Below, one piece after another: positions 33,505 to 42,258 of a stretch of 53,335 nucleotides of DNA. A program made the position numbers and the translations under genes. Below the pieces are notes generated by a model. The model saw only the letters and a program-made list of their open reading frames with translations. It had not been told where the DNA came from and did no database searches. Source of the DNA: Bacillota bacterium (lineage in GTDB: Bacteria; Bacillota; Limnochordia; Darwinibacteriales; DTU012); contig JAAYLQ010000055.1 in the NCBI GenBank assembly GCA_012521805.1, positions 1-53,335 of the forward strand. The letters are read 5' to 3'. Every line of letters starts with the position of its first letter. The first letter of the stretch is position 1.

Positions 33505-34395
33505 TTGGAGGTGGAGAGGCTGGTTAAAATTGGCATTATGCCCCATACCGGTAAAAAGCTGGCTCTAAGATTAACCCAAAATGTAATCACATGCCTCGAA
33601 GCAAGAAATATATCACCTTGGGTTGAACCTAAGGCAGCTGCTGTTCTGGGTCGGGAAGATTTGTCCCCACCAGATCTAGATTTAGCAAGTCTGGATGTGC
33701 TGCTGGTGCTGGGAGGAGACGGTACTTTGTTGAGAGCTGCTCGCAAAGCTGCCCAGCACGACCTACCGCTGTTAGGGGTAAATGTAGGACATTTAGGATT
33801 CTTGACTGAGTTGGAGACAGATAATCTGGAGCTGGCATTAGCGGCAATTATTAACAAGGAATATAAAATTGAAGAGCGAATGTTAATATCGAGTCGCGTA
33901 ATCCGCGAACAGCAAGTGGTTGCCAGCTATCATGCACTTAATGATGCTGTGATTGCTCGTGGTACCTTTGCCCGCATAATTCAACTCCAGACATTTGTAG
34001 ACGAACAGCCGGTTGTGAATTACCAGGCAGATGGACTTATTGTTGCTACTCCTACTGGTTCTACAGCTTATTCCTTGTCGGCAGGCGGTCCCATAGTAGA
34101 ACCACAGGTGGAATGTCTTATTATCACTCCCATATGTCCCCATACATTAGCCGCCCGCTCTGTGGTTGTAAGTCATGATTCGGTTGTTAAAGTACTTATT
34201 GAAGCAACCCACAAGGACATCATGCTCACAATTGACGGTCAGATTGGATTCCCGCTTCAAAGCAGAGATGTGATCGAAGTAGTCAAAGCTGATATTAAAG
34301 CTAAATTCGTTAAGCTGCACGGGCGTAATTTTTTCACAATTCTTAATAACCGCCTTAAGACGATCACGACAAGAAAGGAATACGAAGATCAGTGA
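33505..34395 (+). CDS. nadK: NAD kinase
   Basis: The protein contains the family motif VLGGDGTLLRAARKA, the loop ALNDAVIARG, and ATPTGSTAYSLSAGGPIVEP. It phosphorylates NAD to NADP. The start is uncertain: TTG 33505 has no ribosome site, and GTG 33511 lies within the GGAGGTGGAG motif. A CTG at 33520, 8 nt after GGAGG, would give the usual short N-terminus (M)VKIGIMPHTGKK. It overlaps argR by a few bases. Confidence 0.93.
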   Translation: MEVERLVKIGIMPHTGKKLALRLTQNVITCLEARNISPWVEPKAAAVLGREDLSPPDLDLASLDVLLVLGGDGTLLRAARKAAQHDLPLLGVNVGHLGFLTELETDNLELALAAIINKEYKIEERMLISSRVIREQQVVASYHALNDAVIARGTFARIIQLQTFVDEQPVVNYQADGLIVATPTGSTAYSLSAGGPIVEPQVECLIITPICPHTLAARSVVVSHDSVVKVLIEATHKDIMLTIDGQIGFPLQSRDVIEVVKADIKAKFVKLHGRNFFTILNNRLKTITTRKEYEDQ

Positions 34396-34877
34396 AAAGT
34401 AGACGACAAGCGTATCTCTTACAGCTGATAAAAACCCATGAAATTGAAACTCAAGAGGAATTAATGAGTTACCTGCATGAAGCCGGTTTTGCCGTTACTC
34501 AAGCAACAGTATCCCGTGATATAAAGGAACTGCGGTTAGCAAAAGTACCAGACGGAAAGGGCGGATATAAATATGCCCTGCCTCAAGGAACAGTCAAGGG
34601 AGATCTAAATCGGCGGGCACAACGGGTTTTTGAAGACTATGTTAGGGATATTGACTTCAGCGGTAATATCCTGGTTGTAAAAACGTATCCTGGCGGCGCA
34701 AATGCGGTAGCCGCTGTATTGGATGAATTGGAGTGGGATGGGGTTGTAGCATCGCTAGCAGGAGATGATGTGATTCTGTTGGTTGTGCGCGACGAGGCGG
34801 AAAAGAATTTAGCTCGTCCAAAAGGGATTGCCGGCAAACTTTACCAACGACTTGAAGATTTGCTTTTCGGACGCTGA
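34392..34877 (+). CDS. argR: Arginine repressor ArgR/AhrC
   Basis: The 161-residue protein has an N-terminal winged helix (RRQAYLLQLIKTHEIETQEELMSYLHEAGFAVTQATVSRDIKELRL). Its C-terminal hexamerisation/arginine-binding domain reads VKTYPGGANAVAAVLDELEWDGVVASLAGDDVILLVV. It regulates arginine metabolism. GTG 34392 overlaps the nadK stop codon, suggesting coupling. It is slightly longer than AhrC (149 aa) at the C-terminus. Confidence 0.96.
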   Translation: MKSRRQAYLLQLIKTHEIETQEELMSYLHEAGFAVTQATVSRDIKELRLAKVPDGKGGYKYALPQGTVKGDLNRRAQRVFEDYVRDIDFSGNILVVKTYPGGANAVAAVLDELEWDGVVASLAGDDVILLVVRDEAEKNLARPKGIAGKLYQRLEDLLFGR

Positions 34878-34888
34878 GGTGACTTAAT

Positions 34889-36562
34889 GTGTTAAGAGAA
34901 CTGCAGATCAGTGACTTTGCCCTGATTGATAGTGTGCATTTATCTTTTTACTCCGGTTTTAGCGTATTGACGGGAGAAACAGGTGCTGGAAAATCAATAA
35001 TTATTGATGCTCTTAGTTTACTGCTGGGCGCCCGGGCATCAACAGAGATGATCCGTACCGGCAGTGAACGAGCAGTGATTGAAGGAGTCTTCCAACCACC
35101 ACCAGCTGCGTTATCGCTTTTGGACGAATGGGGAATTGAATCTGATATGGAAATAATTATCAGTCGCGAAATTTATCGAAATGGCCGCAATCGCTGTCGG
35201 CTCAACGGCTCGCTGGTCACTGTCAATCAATTGGCACAACTTGGAAACTACCTGGTGGATATTCTAGGACAGCATGATCACCAAAGTCTGCTGGATGTCA
35301 CCCGCCATTTAGAAATTCTCGATGGCTTTGGGGATGCTGAACACCAAAGTTTAAAGGCTTCTGTAAGGGAGCTGTACAGAAAATATGAGCAGGTAAGGCG
35401 GGAACGGATAAAGCTTCAGGCAGAAGAACGGGACCGACTGGCTCGGATCGATCTTCTGCAGTTTCAGATTGAGGAGATCAGACAAGCGGAGATTAAAGTT
35501 GGGGAAGAAGAAGAGCTGCTTCAGCAGCAGCAGCGTCTTGCTAATATAGAGCGAATTACCACAACCGCCGAAAGTGTGTACGCTAGACTCCGAGAGCAGC
35601 TGCCTGATCAGCCTCCATTATATGATCAGCTGGCTCAAGCCATCAATGACTTATCTTCACTAAACCGTTATGATCAGGAAATAGCTTCAATTGCGGACCT
35701 GTTTAACCAGGCATTAGTCCAGCTTGAGGAAGGTTCAAGGGATCTGCGGCAGTACATTGAGAGTTTTGAGCGTGATCCTGAAGCCCTGGAGCAGGTTGAG
35801 GCACGCCTAAGTCTGTTAAGAACTTTAAAGCGCAAGTATGGTGAAGATGAGCAGGCTATCCTGGATTATGCTGAGGGGATCGAGCAAGAGCTCGAGATTC
35901 TCCAGTCCAGTGAAATTACTATCGAGCAGTTGAAAAACGAAGAAGAGGAACTCTATCAGCAGCTCAGGTCGATGACTGAACAGCTGAGTGAGAAGCGGCG
36001 GCAGTGTGCTGCAAAAATGGAGCGGCTGATCGAAGCCCACTTAGCTGATTTAAACATGGAACGCACAAAATTCGTGGTGGAAATTGCCCCTGCCGAGCTG
36101 GGAGAAACGGGAACCGATGCAGTTGAGTTTAAGCTGTCGCCTAATCTCGGAGAGGCATTAAAACCGTTAGCAAAAATCGCTTCAGGAGGGGAAATGTCCC
36201 GCATTATGCTGGCGATCAAGAACAGTTTAGTTCAGGTAGAGCGGATTCCAGCCTTAGTATTCGATGAGGTTGATACCGGTATCGGTGGACGGACAGCTCT
36301 GAAGGTAGCAGAGAAGCTCCGCAGCCTAAGCAAGCAGTTTCAGGTTTTTGCTGTAACCCATCTGCCGATTGTTGCCAGCTATGCCCAGCATCATTATTAC
36401 GTGGAAAAACATGAAATCAACGGCAGAACAGCGGTTAAAGTAACACTGCTTGATGAGGACGGTCGTGTCAATGAATTGGTAAGAATGCTTGGGGGACAAG
36501 CTGACCAATTGGCCACGAGAGCCCATGCTAAAGAACTGCTACAACAGGCAGCTACCAGCTAG
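34889..36562 (+). CDS. recN: DNA repair protein RecN
   Basis: The 557-residue SMC-like ATPase has Walker A in GETGAGKSIIIDALSLLLGAR (N-terminal), a central coiled coil (about 160-370), signature KIASGGEMSRIMLAIK, and Walker B ALVFDEVDTGIGG. It acts in double-strand break repair. GTG 34889 is 6 nt after GAGGTGA. Confidence 0.97.
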   Translation: MLRELQISDFALIDSVHLSFYSGFSVLTGETGAGKSIIIDALSLLLGARASTEMIRTGSERAVIEGVFQPPPAALSLLDEWGIESDMEIIISREIYRNGRNRCRLNGSLVTVNQLAQLGNYLVDILGQHDHQSLLDVTRHLEILDGFGDAEHQSLKASVRELYRKYEQVRRERIKLQAEERDRLARIDLLQFQIEEIRQAEIKVGEEEELLQQQQRLANIERITTTAESVYARLREQLPDQPPLYDQLAQAINDLSSLNRYDQEIASIADLFNQALVQLEEGSRDLRQYIESFERDPEALEQVEARLSLLRTLKRKYGEDEQAILDYAEGIEQELEILQSSEITIEQLKNEEEELYQQLRSMTEQLSEKRRQCAAKMERLIEAHLADLNMERTKFVVEIAPAELGETGTDAVEFKLSPNLGEALKPLAKIASGGEMSRIMLAIKNSLVQVERIPALVFDEVDTGIGGRTALKVAEKLRSLSKQFQVFAVTHLPIVASYAQHHYYVEKHEINGRTAVKVTLLDEDGRVNELVRMLGGQADQLATRAHAKELLQQAATS

Positions 36563-36632
36563 TTCCTAATATATAACTTCTCTAACCCGGGTACGATACA
36601 AGCAGACTATGATTTGAGGGGAGTATTCGGGT

Positions 36633-37988
36633 GTGAAGAGATTGCATTTGTTGTTGCTGCTGCCTGGATTGGTCATTCTTGGTTTGTTGGTTTCACCAGT
36701 GCTGGCATCACTGGCAGGTATTCCCGGCGAAGTTCGTCTATTTCCGGGGACAGAGTTTTCATTATCGGTTCAGCTGCCGCTGCGTTTGATTGATGGTGAT
36801 GGGTTGGATGTTACTGGACCAAAAGGCGAGTTTTTCGTTAAAGCAGAACAGGTCGGTAAACAGTATTTCCAAGTAAGGCTATTTGGTTTCATTCCCGTTC
36901 GGGAACTGGTGGTTGATGTTGTTCCCGAGGTTGAGGTCTTTCCAGGCGGCCATTCTATTGGAGTTTTGGTAAATCCTATTGGTTTGATGATCAGCAGGAT
37001 AGTACCGGTTCGAGGGGTTGACGGTCAGGAGTATTATCCAGCTGCCGAAGCAGGGCTTCAGCCAGGAGATGTGATTATTTCCATCGGAGGAAGGGAAGTT
37101 TCCCGCCCAGAGCAGGTCGGTCAGATTGTTAACGAACTGGCAGCAGATTCACCTCAACTGCAGATAGTGATTCAACGCAATGATACCAGGCTGAATACCA
37201 CTATCACCCCAGTGCTGTCTATTCAAGAAGATTTGCGGGGCAATCAGCGCGAGGTTTATCTCCTTGGTGTCTTTTTAGAAGATCCGGCGAGCGGCGTTGG
37301 TACTCTTACGTTTTTTGATAAAAATACCAAAAGATACGGCGCTTTGGGACATACAATTACCGATGGCTTGGGACGCAGTTTAGAAATTACTGATGGCACC
37401 ATTGTTTCAGCCAGCATAGAGAGTGTGAAACAGGGTTTAAGGGGTTTACCTGGAGAAAAATTAGGGGTCTTTTTAGATCATACAGTAATGGGCACGATTG
37501 ATAAAAATTCGAAGTTTGGTATATTTGGCAGTTTAACAGAGGATCTGGAGAATCCTTTTTTTAAAAGTCCAATTCCAATTGCTTTAAACCACGAAGTGAA
37601 AGCTGGTCCTGCTAAGATCTATACGGTAGTTGACGGCAGTCGGATCCAGGAATTTGATGTGGAGATTACTAGGGTTTACCATCAATCAAAGCCGGCTGAT
37701 AAAGGTATGATTATTCGGGTTGTCGATCCGGAGCTGCTGCAGAAAACCGGAGGGATTGTGCAGGGAATGAGCGGCAGCCCAATAGTACAGAATGGTAAAT
37801 TAGTTGGTGCGATTACTCATGTGTTTGTCAACGACCCGCGGATGGGTTATGGTGGATTTATCGAGTGGATGGTCTATGAGTCGGGGATAAGTGGTGAAGT
37901 TCCAACTAGTGAATACAGTTTTATTGTAGCGAACCAGATCCGTTTTTCGGAGTCGGTTCGTTTTTTTTTGCAGGAAAACAAAGTTTAA
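36633..37988 (+). CDS. spoIVB: SpoIVB signalling serine peptidase (S55)
   Basis: The 451-residue protein has an N-terminal signal/anchor (LHLLLLLPGLVILGLLVSPVLA), a PDZ domain (about 105-190, AAEAGLQPGDVIISIGGREV) and the S55 peptidase domain with His in YGALGHTITDG and Ser in GIVQGMSGSPIVQNGKLVGAITHV. In B. subtilis it is secreted from the forespore and triggers pro-sigma-K processing. Its C-terminal coding sequence contains a hairpin followed by nine T residues. GTG 36633 follows GAGGGGAG. Confidence 0.96.
   Translation: MKRLHLLLLLPGLVILGLLVSPVLASLAGIPGEVRLFPGTEFSLSVQLPLRLIDGDGLDVTGPKGEFFVKAEQVGKQYFQVRLFGFIPVRELVVDVVPEVEVFPGGHSIGVLVNPIGLMISRIVPVRGVDGQEYYPAAEAGLQPGDVIISIGGREVSRPEQVGQIVNELAADSPQLQIVIQRNDTRLNTTITPVLSIQEDLRGNQREVYLLGVFLEDPASGVGTLTFFDKNTKRYGALGHTITDGLGRSLEITDGTIVSASIESVKQGLRGLPGEKLGVFLDHTVMGTIDKNSKFGIFGSLTEDLENPFFKSPIPIALNHEVKAGPAKIYTVVDGSRIQEFDVEITRVYHQSKPADKGMIIRVVDPELLQKTGGIVQGMSGSPIVQNGKLVGAITHVFVNDPRMGYGGFIEWMVYESGISGEVPTSEYSFIVANQIRFSESVRFFLQENKV
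37930..37969 (+). terminator. Intrinsic terminator nested in the 3' coding end of spoIVB
   Basis: CGAACC (37930-37935) pairs with GGTTCG (37955-37960). An inner TCCG/CGGA stem and T5 loop extend it, and nine T residues follow (37961-37969). The spoIVB stop codon comes only at 37986-37988, so the whole element is translated. Confidence 0.65.
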
Positions 37989-37997
37989 CTCGCGAAG
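37970..37997 (+). promoter_or_regulatory. Candidate sigma-H promoter for spo0A
   Basis: GCAGGAAAA (37970-37978) fits the sigma-H -35 (RnAGGAwww) exactly. After 12 bp, CGCGAAG (37991-37997) is a partial match to the -10 (RnnGAAT). It begins right after the nested terminator and ends 38 bp before the spo0A start. spo0A has a sigma-H promoter in B. subtilis. Confidence 0.4.
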
Positions 37998-38035
37998 TTA
38001 GCTGAAGTTGGGGGAAGGTTGTGGAGGTGCCGGAA

Positions 38036-38788
38036 TTGATTAAAGTAGTGGTAGGAGATGAAAATCCAAAATACATTGAGCTAATATCGCGAGAGTTAAA
38101 ACACGAATTGGAAATTTCTGTGCTGGGCACAGCGTCGAATCCAAATGAGTTAATAAAAATTATTGGTCAAGAACAACCTGATATTGTGGTGCTGGATTTT
38201 ATGCATCCGGTTGAAACAGGGATTTCTGTGGTTCAGCGGATATTGAAGAAACAGCCTTTAACTCAAATTCTAGTTATCTCAGATATTGAAAATGATCAGT
38301 TTGTGGGAGAGCTTCTTAATATTGGTGTGGCTTATTATATGATCAAACCATTTCAAGTTTTGGATCTGATCGAGAGGCTCAAGTTCATTCATAATTACTA
38401 CAGCAGTATGCTTGATCTCTTTTACATCCGTGATCGTAGAGCGATTCAGCAGTTCTTGGTCAACTGCTTTGCCGAGTTAGGTATTCCTCCTAATTATAAG
38501 GGGCATCGTTATCTTATGGATGCGATTCTTTTGGTTAGTCAGGATGATTCATGGCTGAATGGAATTACCAAAAGACTGTATCCGGCAGTTGCTCGAGGTA
38601 ATCGGACTACCGCCAGCCATGTGGAACGGTCAATTCGTTATGCTATCGACACTGCTTGGGCGAAGGGCGACTTTAATCAGCTGCAGAAATTATTCCCTTA
38701 TGCTATTGATCCAGCCCGAGGCAAACCGACTAATGCAGCGTTTATTGCCAAAATGGCAGATATTATTAACCTTAGGTTTTCCAGATAG
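38036..38788 (+). CDS. spo0A: Sporulation master response regulator Spo0A
   Basis: TTG 38036, 6 nt after GGAGGTG, is preferred to GTG 38021, which overlaps that motif. The 250-residue protein has a receiver domain (1-115) with acidic pair D8/E9, phospho-acceptor D54 in VVLDFMHPVETG, S82 and K104 (IKPFQ). A short linker and the Spo0A DNA-binding domain follow (ELGIPPNYKGHRYLMDAILLV, ITKRLYPAVARGNRTTASHVERSIRYAIDTAW, AKPTNAAF-like GKPTNAAFIAKMAD). The receiver is more divergent than usual, and the normally invariant SRVERAIRHAIE reads SHVERSIRYAID. The location after spoIVB is canonical. Confidence 0.94.
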   Translation: MIKVVVGDENPKYIELISRELKHELEISVLGTASNPNELIKIIGQEQPDIVVLDFMHPVETGISVVQRILKKQPLTQILVISDIENDQFVGELLNIGVAYYMIKPFQVLDLIERLKFIHNYYSSMLDLFYIRDRRAIQQFLVNCFAELGIPPNYKGHRYLMDAILLVSQDDSWLNGITKRLYPAVARGNRTTASHVERSIRYAIDTAWAKGDFNQLQKLFPYAIDPARGKPTNAAFIAKMADIINLRFSR

Positions 38789-38821
38789 GTGACTAAACCA
38801 AAAGCTAAAAGACCATATTAA

Positions 38822-38852
38822 AAAGGACGAAGATTTTTATCTTCGTCCTTTC
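38822..38852 (+). terminator. Terminator after spo0A
   Basis: Perfect 13-bp stem AAAGGACGAAGAT/ATCTTCGTCCTTT with a T4 loop; only a short T stretch follows. Confidence 0.8.
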
Positions 38853-38877
38853 CAGTTATTTGTAGGGGTGGAGTCAG

Positions 38878-40002
38878 TTGCGGTATAAAGGGCAGGTCAG
38901 GCTGGGTCGCAAGACAAAAGAACTGGTTAAAAACTTAAAATCTCGAGAGATTGCTGTGATCGATCATCCTGATTTGGATGCGGTGGGAGCGATGCAGCTG
39001 GCTGATTCTGGGGTCAGCGTTGTTTTAAACGCTGCTGATTCAATTACTGGTCGCTATCCTAATTTAGGACCGGAGTTGTTGTTGGAGCGGGGGATTGTGT
39101 TGATTGATCGCTTAGGTGACGCAATCTTCACCCAGCTTCAAGATGGAGATCAAATCCAGATTGTTCAGCAAAATATTTATTTGAACGAGCATTTGGTTGC
39201 AAGTGGGAGATTGGTTACTCGTGATCTCGTGCTGTCTTTAATGGAAGAGGCACGGAAAAACATTGATGCGGAAGTATTTCAGTTTGTCGACAACACCATT
39301 GAATACATGCAGAAGGAAAAACAATTGATGTTGGCAGATCTGATAATTCCTAAAGTGCGAACTCCGATTAAAGATCGACATGTGGTCGTGGTTGTGCGGG
39401 GAATCAACTATCGGGACGATCTGCGGGCTATTGGTGCTTACATCGACGATATGAATCCTGTTCTGATCGGGGTTGATGGTGGTGCCGATGCTCTTCTGGA
39501 GTTTGGTCATACACCAGACCTGATCATTGGTGATATGGACAGTGTTAGCAGTGAGACTCTCAACTGTGGTGCTGAAATTCTGGTCCACGCGTATCAGGAT
39601 GGTAGAAGTCCGGGAGCAAGGCGGTTAAGTGAGTTGGGGATAGATTATAAGATTTTTCCTGCACCGGGAACTAGCGAAGATATTGCCCTTTTACTTGCCT
39701 ATGAGCTGGGAGCACAGTTAATTGTTGCAGTAGGCCTGCATTCGAATTTAATCGATTTTTTGGAAAAAGGCCGGCCTGGTATGGCCTCGACTTTTTTGAC
39801 CAGAATGAAGATTGGCTCGATATTGGTTGATGCTAAAGGAGTTAGTCAGCTGTACAAAGGTAAAGCTGGTATTCTTCCTATACCGCTTTTGATTGCTGCT
39901 GTAATTCCAATTCTGTTGATAATTATGCTGGCTACATCTTGGCGTGATCTGCTCAGACTGTTTTGGTTGGAGTTGAGGCTGTTCATAGGAGGACTGCTGT
40001 AA
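38878..40002 (+). CDS. steA: Putative cytokinetic ring protein SteA
   Basis: TTG 38878 follows GGGGTGGAG. The 374-residue protein has an N-terminal domain (VIDHPDLDAVGAMQLADSGVSVVLNAADSITGRYPNLGPELLLERG), a thiamine-pyrophosphokinase-like core (VLIGVDGGADALLEFGHTPDLIIGDMDSVS), and one C-terminal membrane helix (ILPIPLLIAAVIPILLIIMLATSW). In Corynebacterium SteA acts with SteB at the division site. The neighbour encodes a SteB-like protein, so the pair is preserved. Confidence 0.88.
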   Translation: MRYKGQVRLGRKTKELVKNLKSREIAVIDHPDLDAVGAMQLADSGVSVVLNAADSITGRYPNLGPELLLERGIVLIDRLGDAIFTQLQDGDQIQIVQQNIYLNEHLVASGRLVTRDLVLSLMEEARKNIDAEVFQFVDNTIEYMQKEKQLMLADLIIPKVRTPIKDRHVVVVVRGINYRDDLRAIGAYIDDMNPVLIGVDGGADALLEFGHTPDLIIGDMDSVSSETLNCGAEILVHAYQDGRSPGARRLSELGIDYKIFPAPGTSEDIALLLAYELGAQLIVAVGLHSNLIDFLEKGRPGMASTFLTRMKIGSILVDAKGVSQLYKGKAGILPIPLLIAAVIPILLIIMLATSWRDLLRLFWLELRLFIGGLL

Positions 40003-40722
40003 ATGCATATAGGCTTCAGATATCATGTTGCTACTCTCGTTGCCGTATTCTTCAGTCTTTTTTTGGGAATTATAGTTGGCAGCATTTTGTTTCAGGATGA
40101 TTTATTGGTTCAGGAGCAAAACAGCATTATAAATGAATTGGAACAGCGGTTTAAGCAGTTAGAATTATCGACAAAAGAAATGCAGGCTAACTTGAAGCAG
40201 ATCGAAACTCGAGATCAACTTCTGATCGAGGGCTGGGATCTGGTCCGCGCAGCATTAATCCATGAACAGCTGTTAAATCACCAGGTCATGTTTTTTCATA
40301 ATGGAGAACAGCTTGCTCCCATTAAACGGTTAACCAAACTAGTGGAAGATGCTGGAGCTGAAGTTTATGGGAGTTTCGTGTGGCCAAATGCGCCGGAGAA
40401 ACTACAAAATTTTTTTGAGGACATCAATTCTGAAAAATTTGACAAACCAACAGCTGTGGTTTGGGTTGACAAACCTTTAAGCGAAACAGTTAAGCAGGGG
40501 TTAGAATATCTGCATCAGCTCGGCTGTAAGCTCTGCATTGTTCAGCCGTACAGTGCTGATGTTAATTTAGCTGAGTTTGCAGAAAATGCACTAATTATAG
40601 ATCTCGGCGATACATTTATAGGCGAATTGGCTGTGATTCGTGGTTTAAGTGCAGGTTTAACCGGCATCTACGGTCACAGCAGTGCAGCGGTGGGCTTAAT
40701 TCCTCAGATCGATATGGAGTAG
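40003..40722 (+). CDS. SteB/MctB-like envelope protein (copper transporter family name)
   Basis: The 239-residue protein begins FRYHVATLVAVFFSLFLGIIVGSIL (membrane anchor), followed by a coiled coil (about 35-75). A Rossmann-like extracytoplasmic domain follows (QVMFFHNGEQLAPIKRLTKLVEDAGAEVYGSF). Databases name such proteins copper transporter because of mycobacterial MctB; beside steA it more likely serves as SteB, a partner in cell division or wall splitting. Its ATG directly follows the steA stop codon. Confidence 0.8.
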   Translation: MHIGFRYHVATLVAVFFSLFLGIIVGSILFQDDLLVQEQNSIINELEQRFKQLELSTKEMQANLKQIETRDQLLIEGWDLVRAALIHEQLLNHQVMFFHNGEQLAPIKRLTKLVEDAGAEVYGSFVWPNAPEKLQNFFEDINSEKFDKPTAVVWVDKPLSETVKQGLEYLHQLGCKLCIVQPYSADVNLAEFAENALIIDLGDTFIGELAVIRGLSAGLTGIYGHSSAAVGLIPQIDME

Positions 40723-40729
40723 AACGAGA

Positions 40730-41407
40730 ATGAAGGTGACAGCGCTAATACCAGCGTTCAATGAGGCGGAACGGATTGGAGAAACTCTTACAGCGGTACT
40801 GGAAATAAAATCAGTTAATCAGATCGTTGTTATTGACGATGGTTCCACTGATGAAACTGCTTCTGTCGTGGAGCGTTATCCGGTAGAATTGATCAGGCTG
40901 GAAAAAAACCAAGGCAAGGGTGGAGCTCTTAATGTCGGTTGGCAGACGTATTCTTCCGATATTTACCTGCTGTTAGACGCTGATCTTAAGTCAAGTGCAG
41001 TATACGCCCAAGCCCTACTTAAGCCGGTGCTGGACAATGAGGCAGATATGACAATTGCTAACCTAGTCAATCAAACCGGCAGCAGGGGTAAAATGGGATT
41101 TGGAATTGCTAAGAATATAGCTAAATATGGGATAAAGTTATTAACCGGCCATGAGCTTATCAGTCCCCTATCTGGACAGCGGGCGGTTACTCATCAGGTT
41201 TTGGTAGACTGCGGGGGATTTGCACCCGGGTTTGGAGTAGAGGCTGCCTTAACGATTCAAGCTCTCCGCCGCGGTTATCGGATTGTCGATATCGATCTGC
41301 CGATGACGCATCGCGCAACTGGAAGAAATTGGGCTGGATTTAGACATCGCGGCAGACAACTATGGGCAATAGTCTTAGAACTTTACAAAGCATGGAGGAA
41401 TCATTAG
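40730..41407 (+). CDS. Family 2 glycosyltransferase
   Basis: The 225-residue GT-A protein has ALIPAFNEAERIGETLTAVLE, VVIDDGSTDETASVV, the DxD-type motif LLLDADLKSS, and a C-terminal ATGRNWAGFRHRGRQL segment. No membrane helices are evident. The acceptor is unknown. It is followed without a gap by a MraY-like membrane enzyme, suggesting one polymer or lipid-linked sugar step (inference). Confidence 0.85.
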   Translation: MKVTALIPAFNEAERIGETLTAVLEIKSVNQIVVIDDGSTDETASVVERYPVELIRLEKNQGKGGALNVGWQTYSSDIYLLLDADLKSSAVYAQALLKPVLDNEADMTIANLVNQTGSRGKMGFGIAKNIAKYGIKLLTGHELISPLSGQRAVTHQVLVDCGGFAPGFGVEAALTIQALRRGYRIVDIDLPMTHRATGRNWAGFRHRGRQLWAIVLELYKAWRNH

Positions 41408-42214
41408 GTGCAGTGGTTGGTTATATTGGCTGCAGTTGTTTACATTGGAACGCTCTATTTGATGCCATTGCTGATCAAAATGATTGCACCCCGCCAGACC
41501 GCATTAAATTATCGCAATCAAGAGATACCCGTTGGTCTGGGCCTAGTTTTCAGCCTTACAGCAGTACCCACCTTGATTTTTGGGGTGGTTATTAAACTAA
41601 CTTCTTTGAGTCAAACTGCGGTGGCTGTGATTACGATCCTTAGTTTCGGATTTTTGGGTTTAATCGACGACACTCTCGGCAGCCGGGAAGCCCGGGGCTT
41701 TCGAGGTCATTTTCGAGCTTTAAGGAATGGCTACCTCACCACCGGCGCCCTTAAAGCAGGGTTTGGTCTTGTAACCGCTCTGTTGGTGTCATCAGTTGGG
41801 GCCACTAGTCTGATAAACATTATCCTTAATGCCCTCATTATCGCATTGAACGCTAATTTAGCAAATTTACTTGACGTTCGCCCAGGCCGAGCTGGTAAAT
41901 TTTATTTGCTGGCAGCTTTTGTTCTAAGTTTAACTGGCTATTTCAGTCCTGCCCTGATTTTTGTCGCAGTCAGCGCAGCTGCCTATCTGCCTTGGGATCT
42001 CAATGCTGAAGTAATGATGGGAGATGTCGGTTCAAACGTGCTGGGGGCGGTTATCGGTTTGGCTGTGATTGAGTTTTCGCTGCAGGGTAGAGCTGTCTCT
42101 TTGGCATTGTTAATTTTTGTGCATCTGTATGCGGAACGCCGCTCATTGACTGAACTGATTGAGAATACGCCTATCCTTAATTATTTCGATTTGATAGGCC
42201 GTAAAAGAACCTGA
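41408..42214 (+). CDS. MraY/WecA-like polyprenyl-phosphate sugar-1-phosphate transferase homologue
   Basis: The 268-residue protein has about eight to nine membrane helices and the family motifs GLIDDTLGSREARGFRGH (DDxxG), NLANLLDVRPGRAGKFY (NxxNxxDVRPGRA) and MMGDVGSNVLGA (GDxGS). It should transfer a sugar-1-phosphate from a UDP-sugar to undecaprenyl phosphate. It is shorter than MraY (about 320 aa) and carries DDTLG rather than DDxxK. GTG 41408 directly abuts the GT2 stop codon. The set steA-steB-GT2-MraY-like is probably one envelope-biogenesis operon. Confidence 0.85.
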   Translation: MQWLVILAAVVYIGTLYLMPLLIKMIAPRQTALNYRNQEIPVGLGLVFSLTAVPTLIFGVVIKLTSLSQTAVAVITILSFGFLGLIDDTLGSREARGFRGHFRALRNGYLTTGALKAGFGLVTALLVSSVGATSLINIILNALIIALNANLANLLDVRPGRAGKFYLLAAFVLSLTGYFSPALIFVAVSAAAYLPWDLNAEVMMGDVGSNVLGAVIGLAVIEFSLQGRAVSLALLIFVHLYAERRSLTELIENTPILNYFDLIGRKRT

Positions 42215-42258
42215 AACAGACAAAATGCAGGTATAATCTGCTTTATGTAGAATAAATA

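Noticed and set aside
33366-33857. 163-codon open frame on the - strand across tlyA and nadK
   Set aside because: Spans two real genes in reverse, low-complexity Ser/Ala-rich shadow.
36589-36598. GGGTACGATA as a sigma-F/sigma-G -10 for spoIVB
   Set aside because: One mismatch in the core and no convincing -35 at the right distance.
39288-39297. TTTGTCGACA within steA as a Spo0A box
   Set aside because: Mismatch at the last position of the heptamer and located inside coding sequence.
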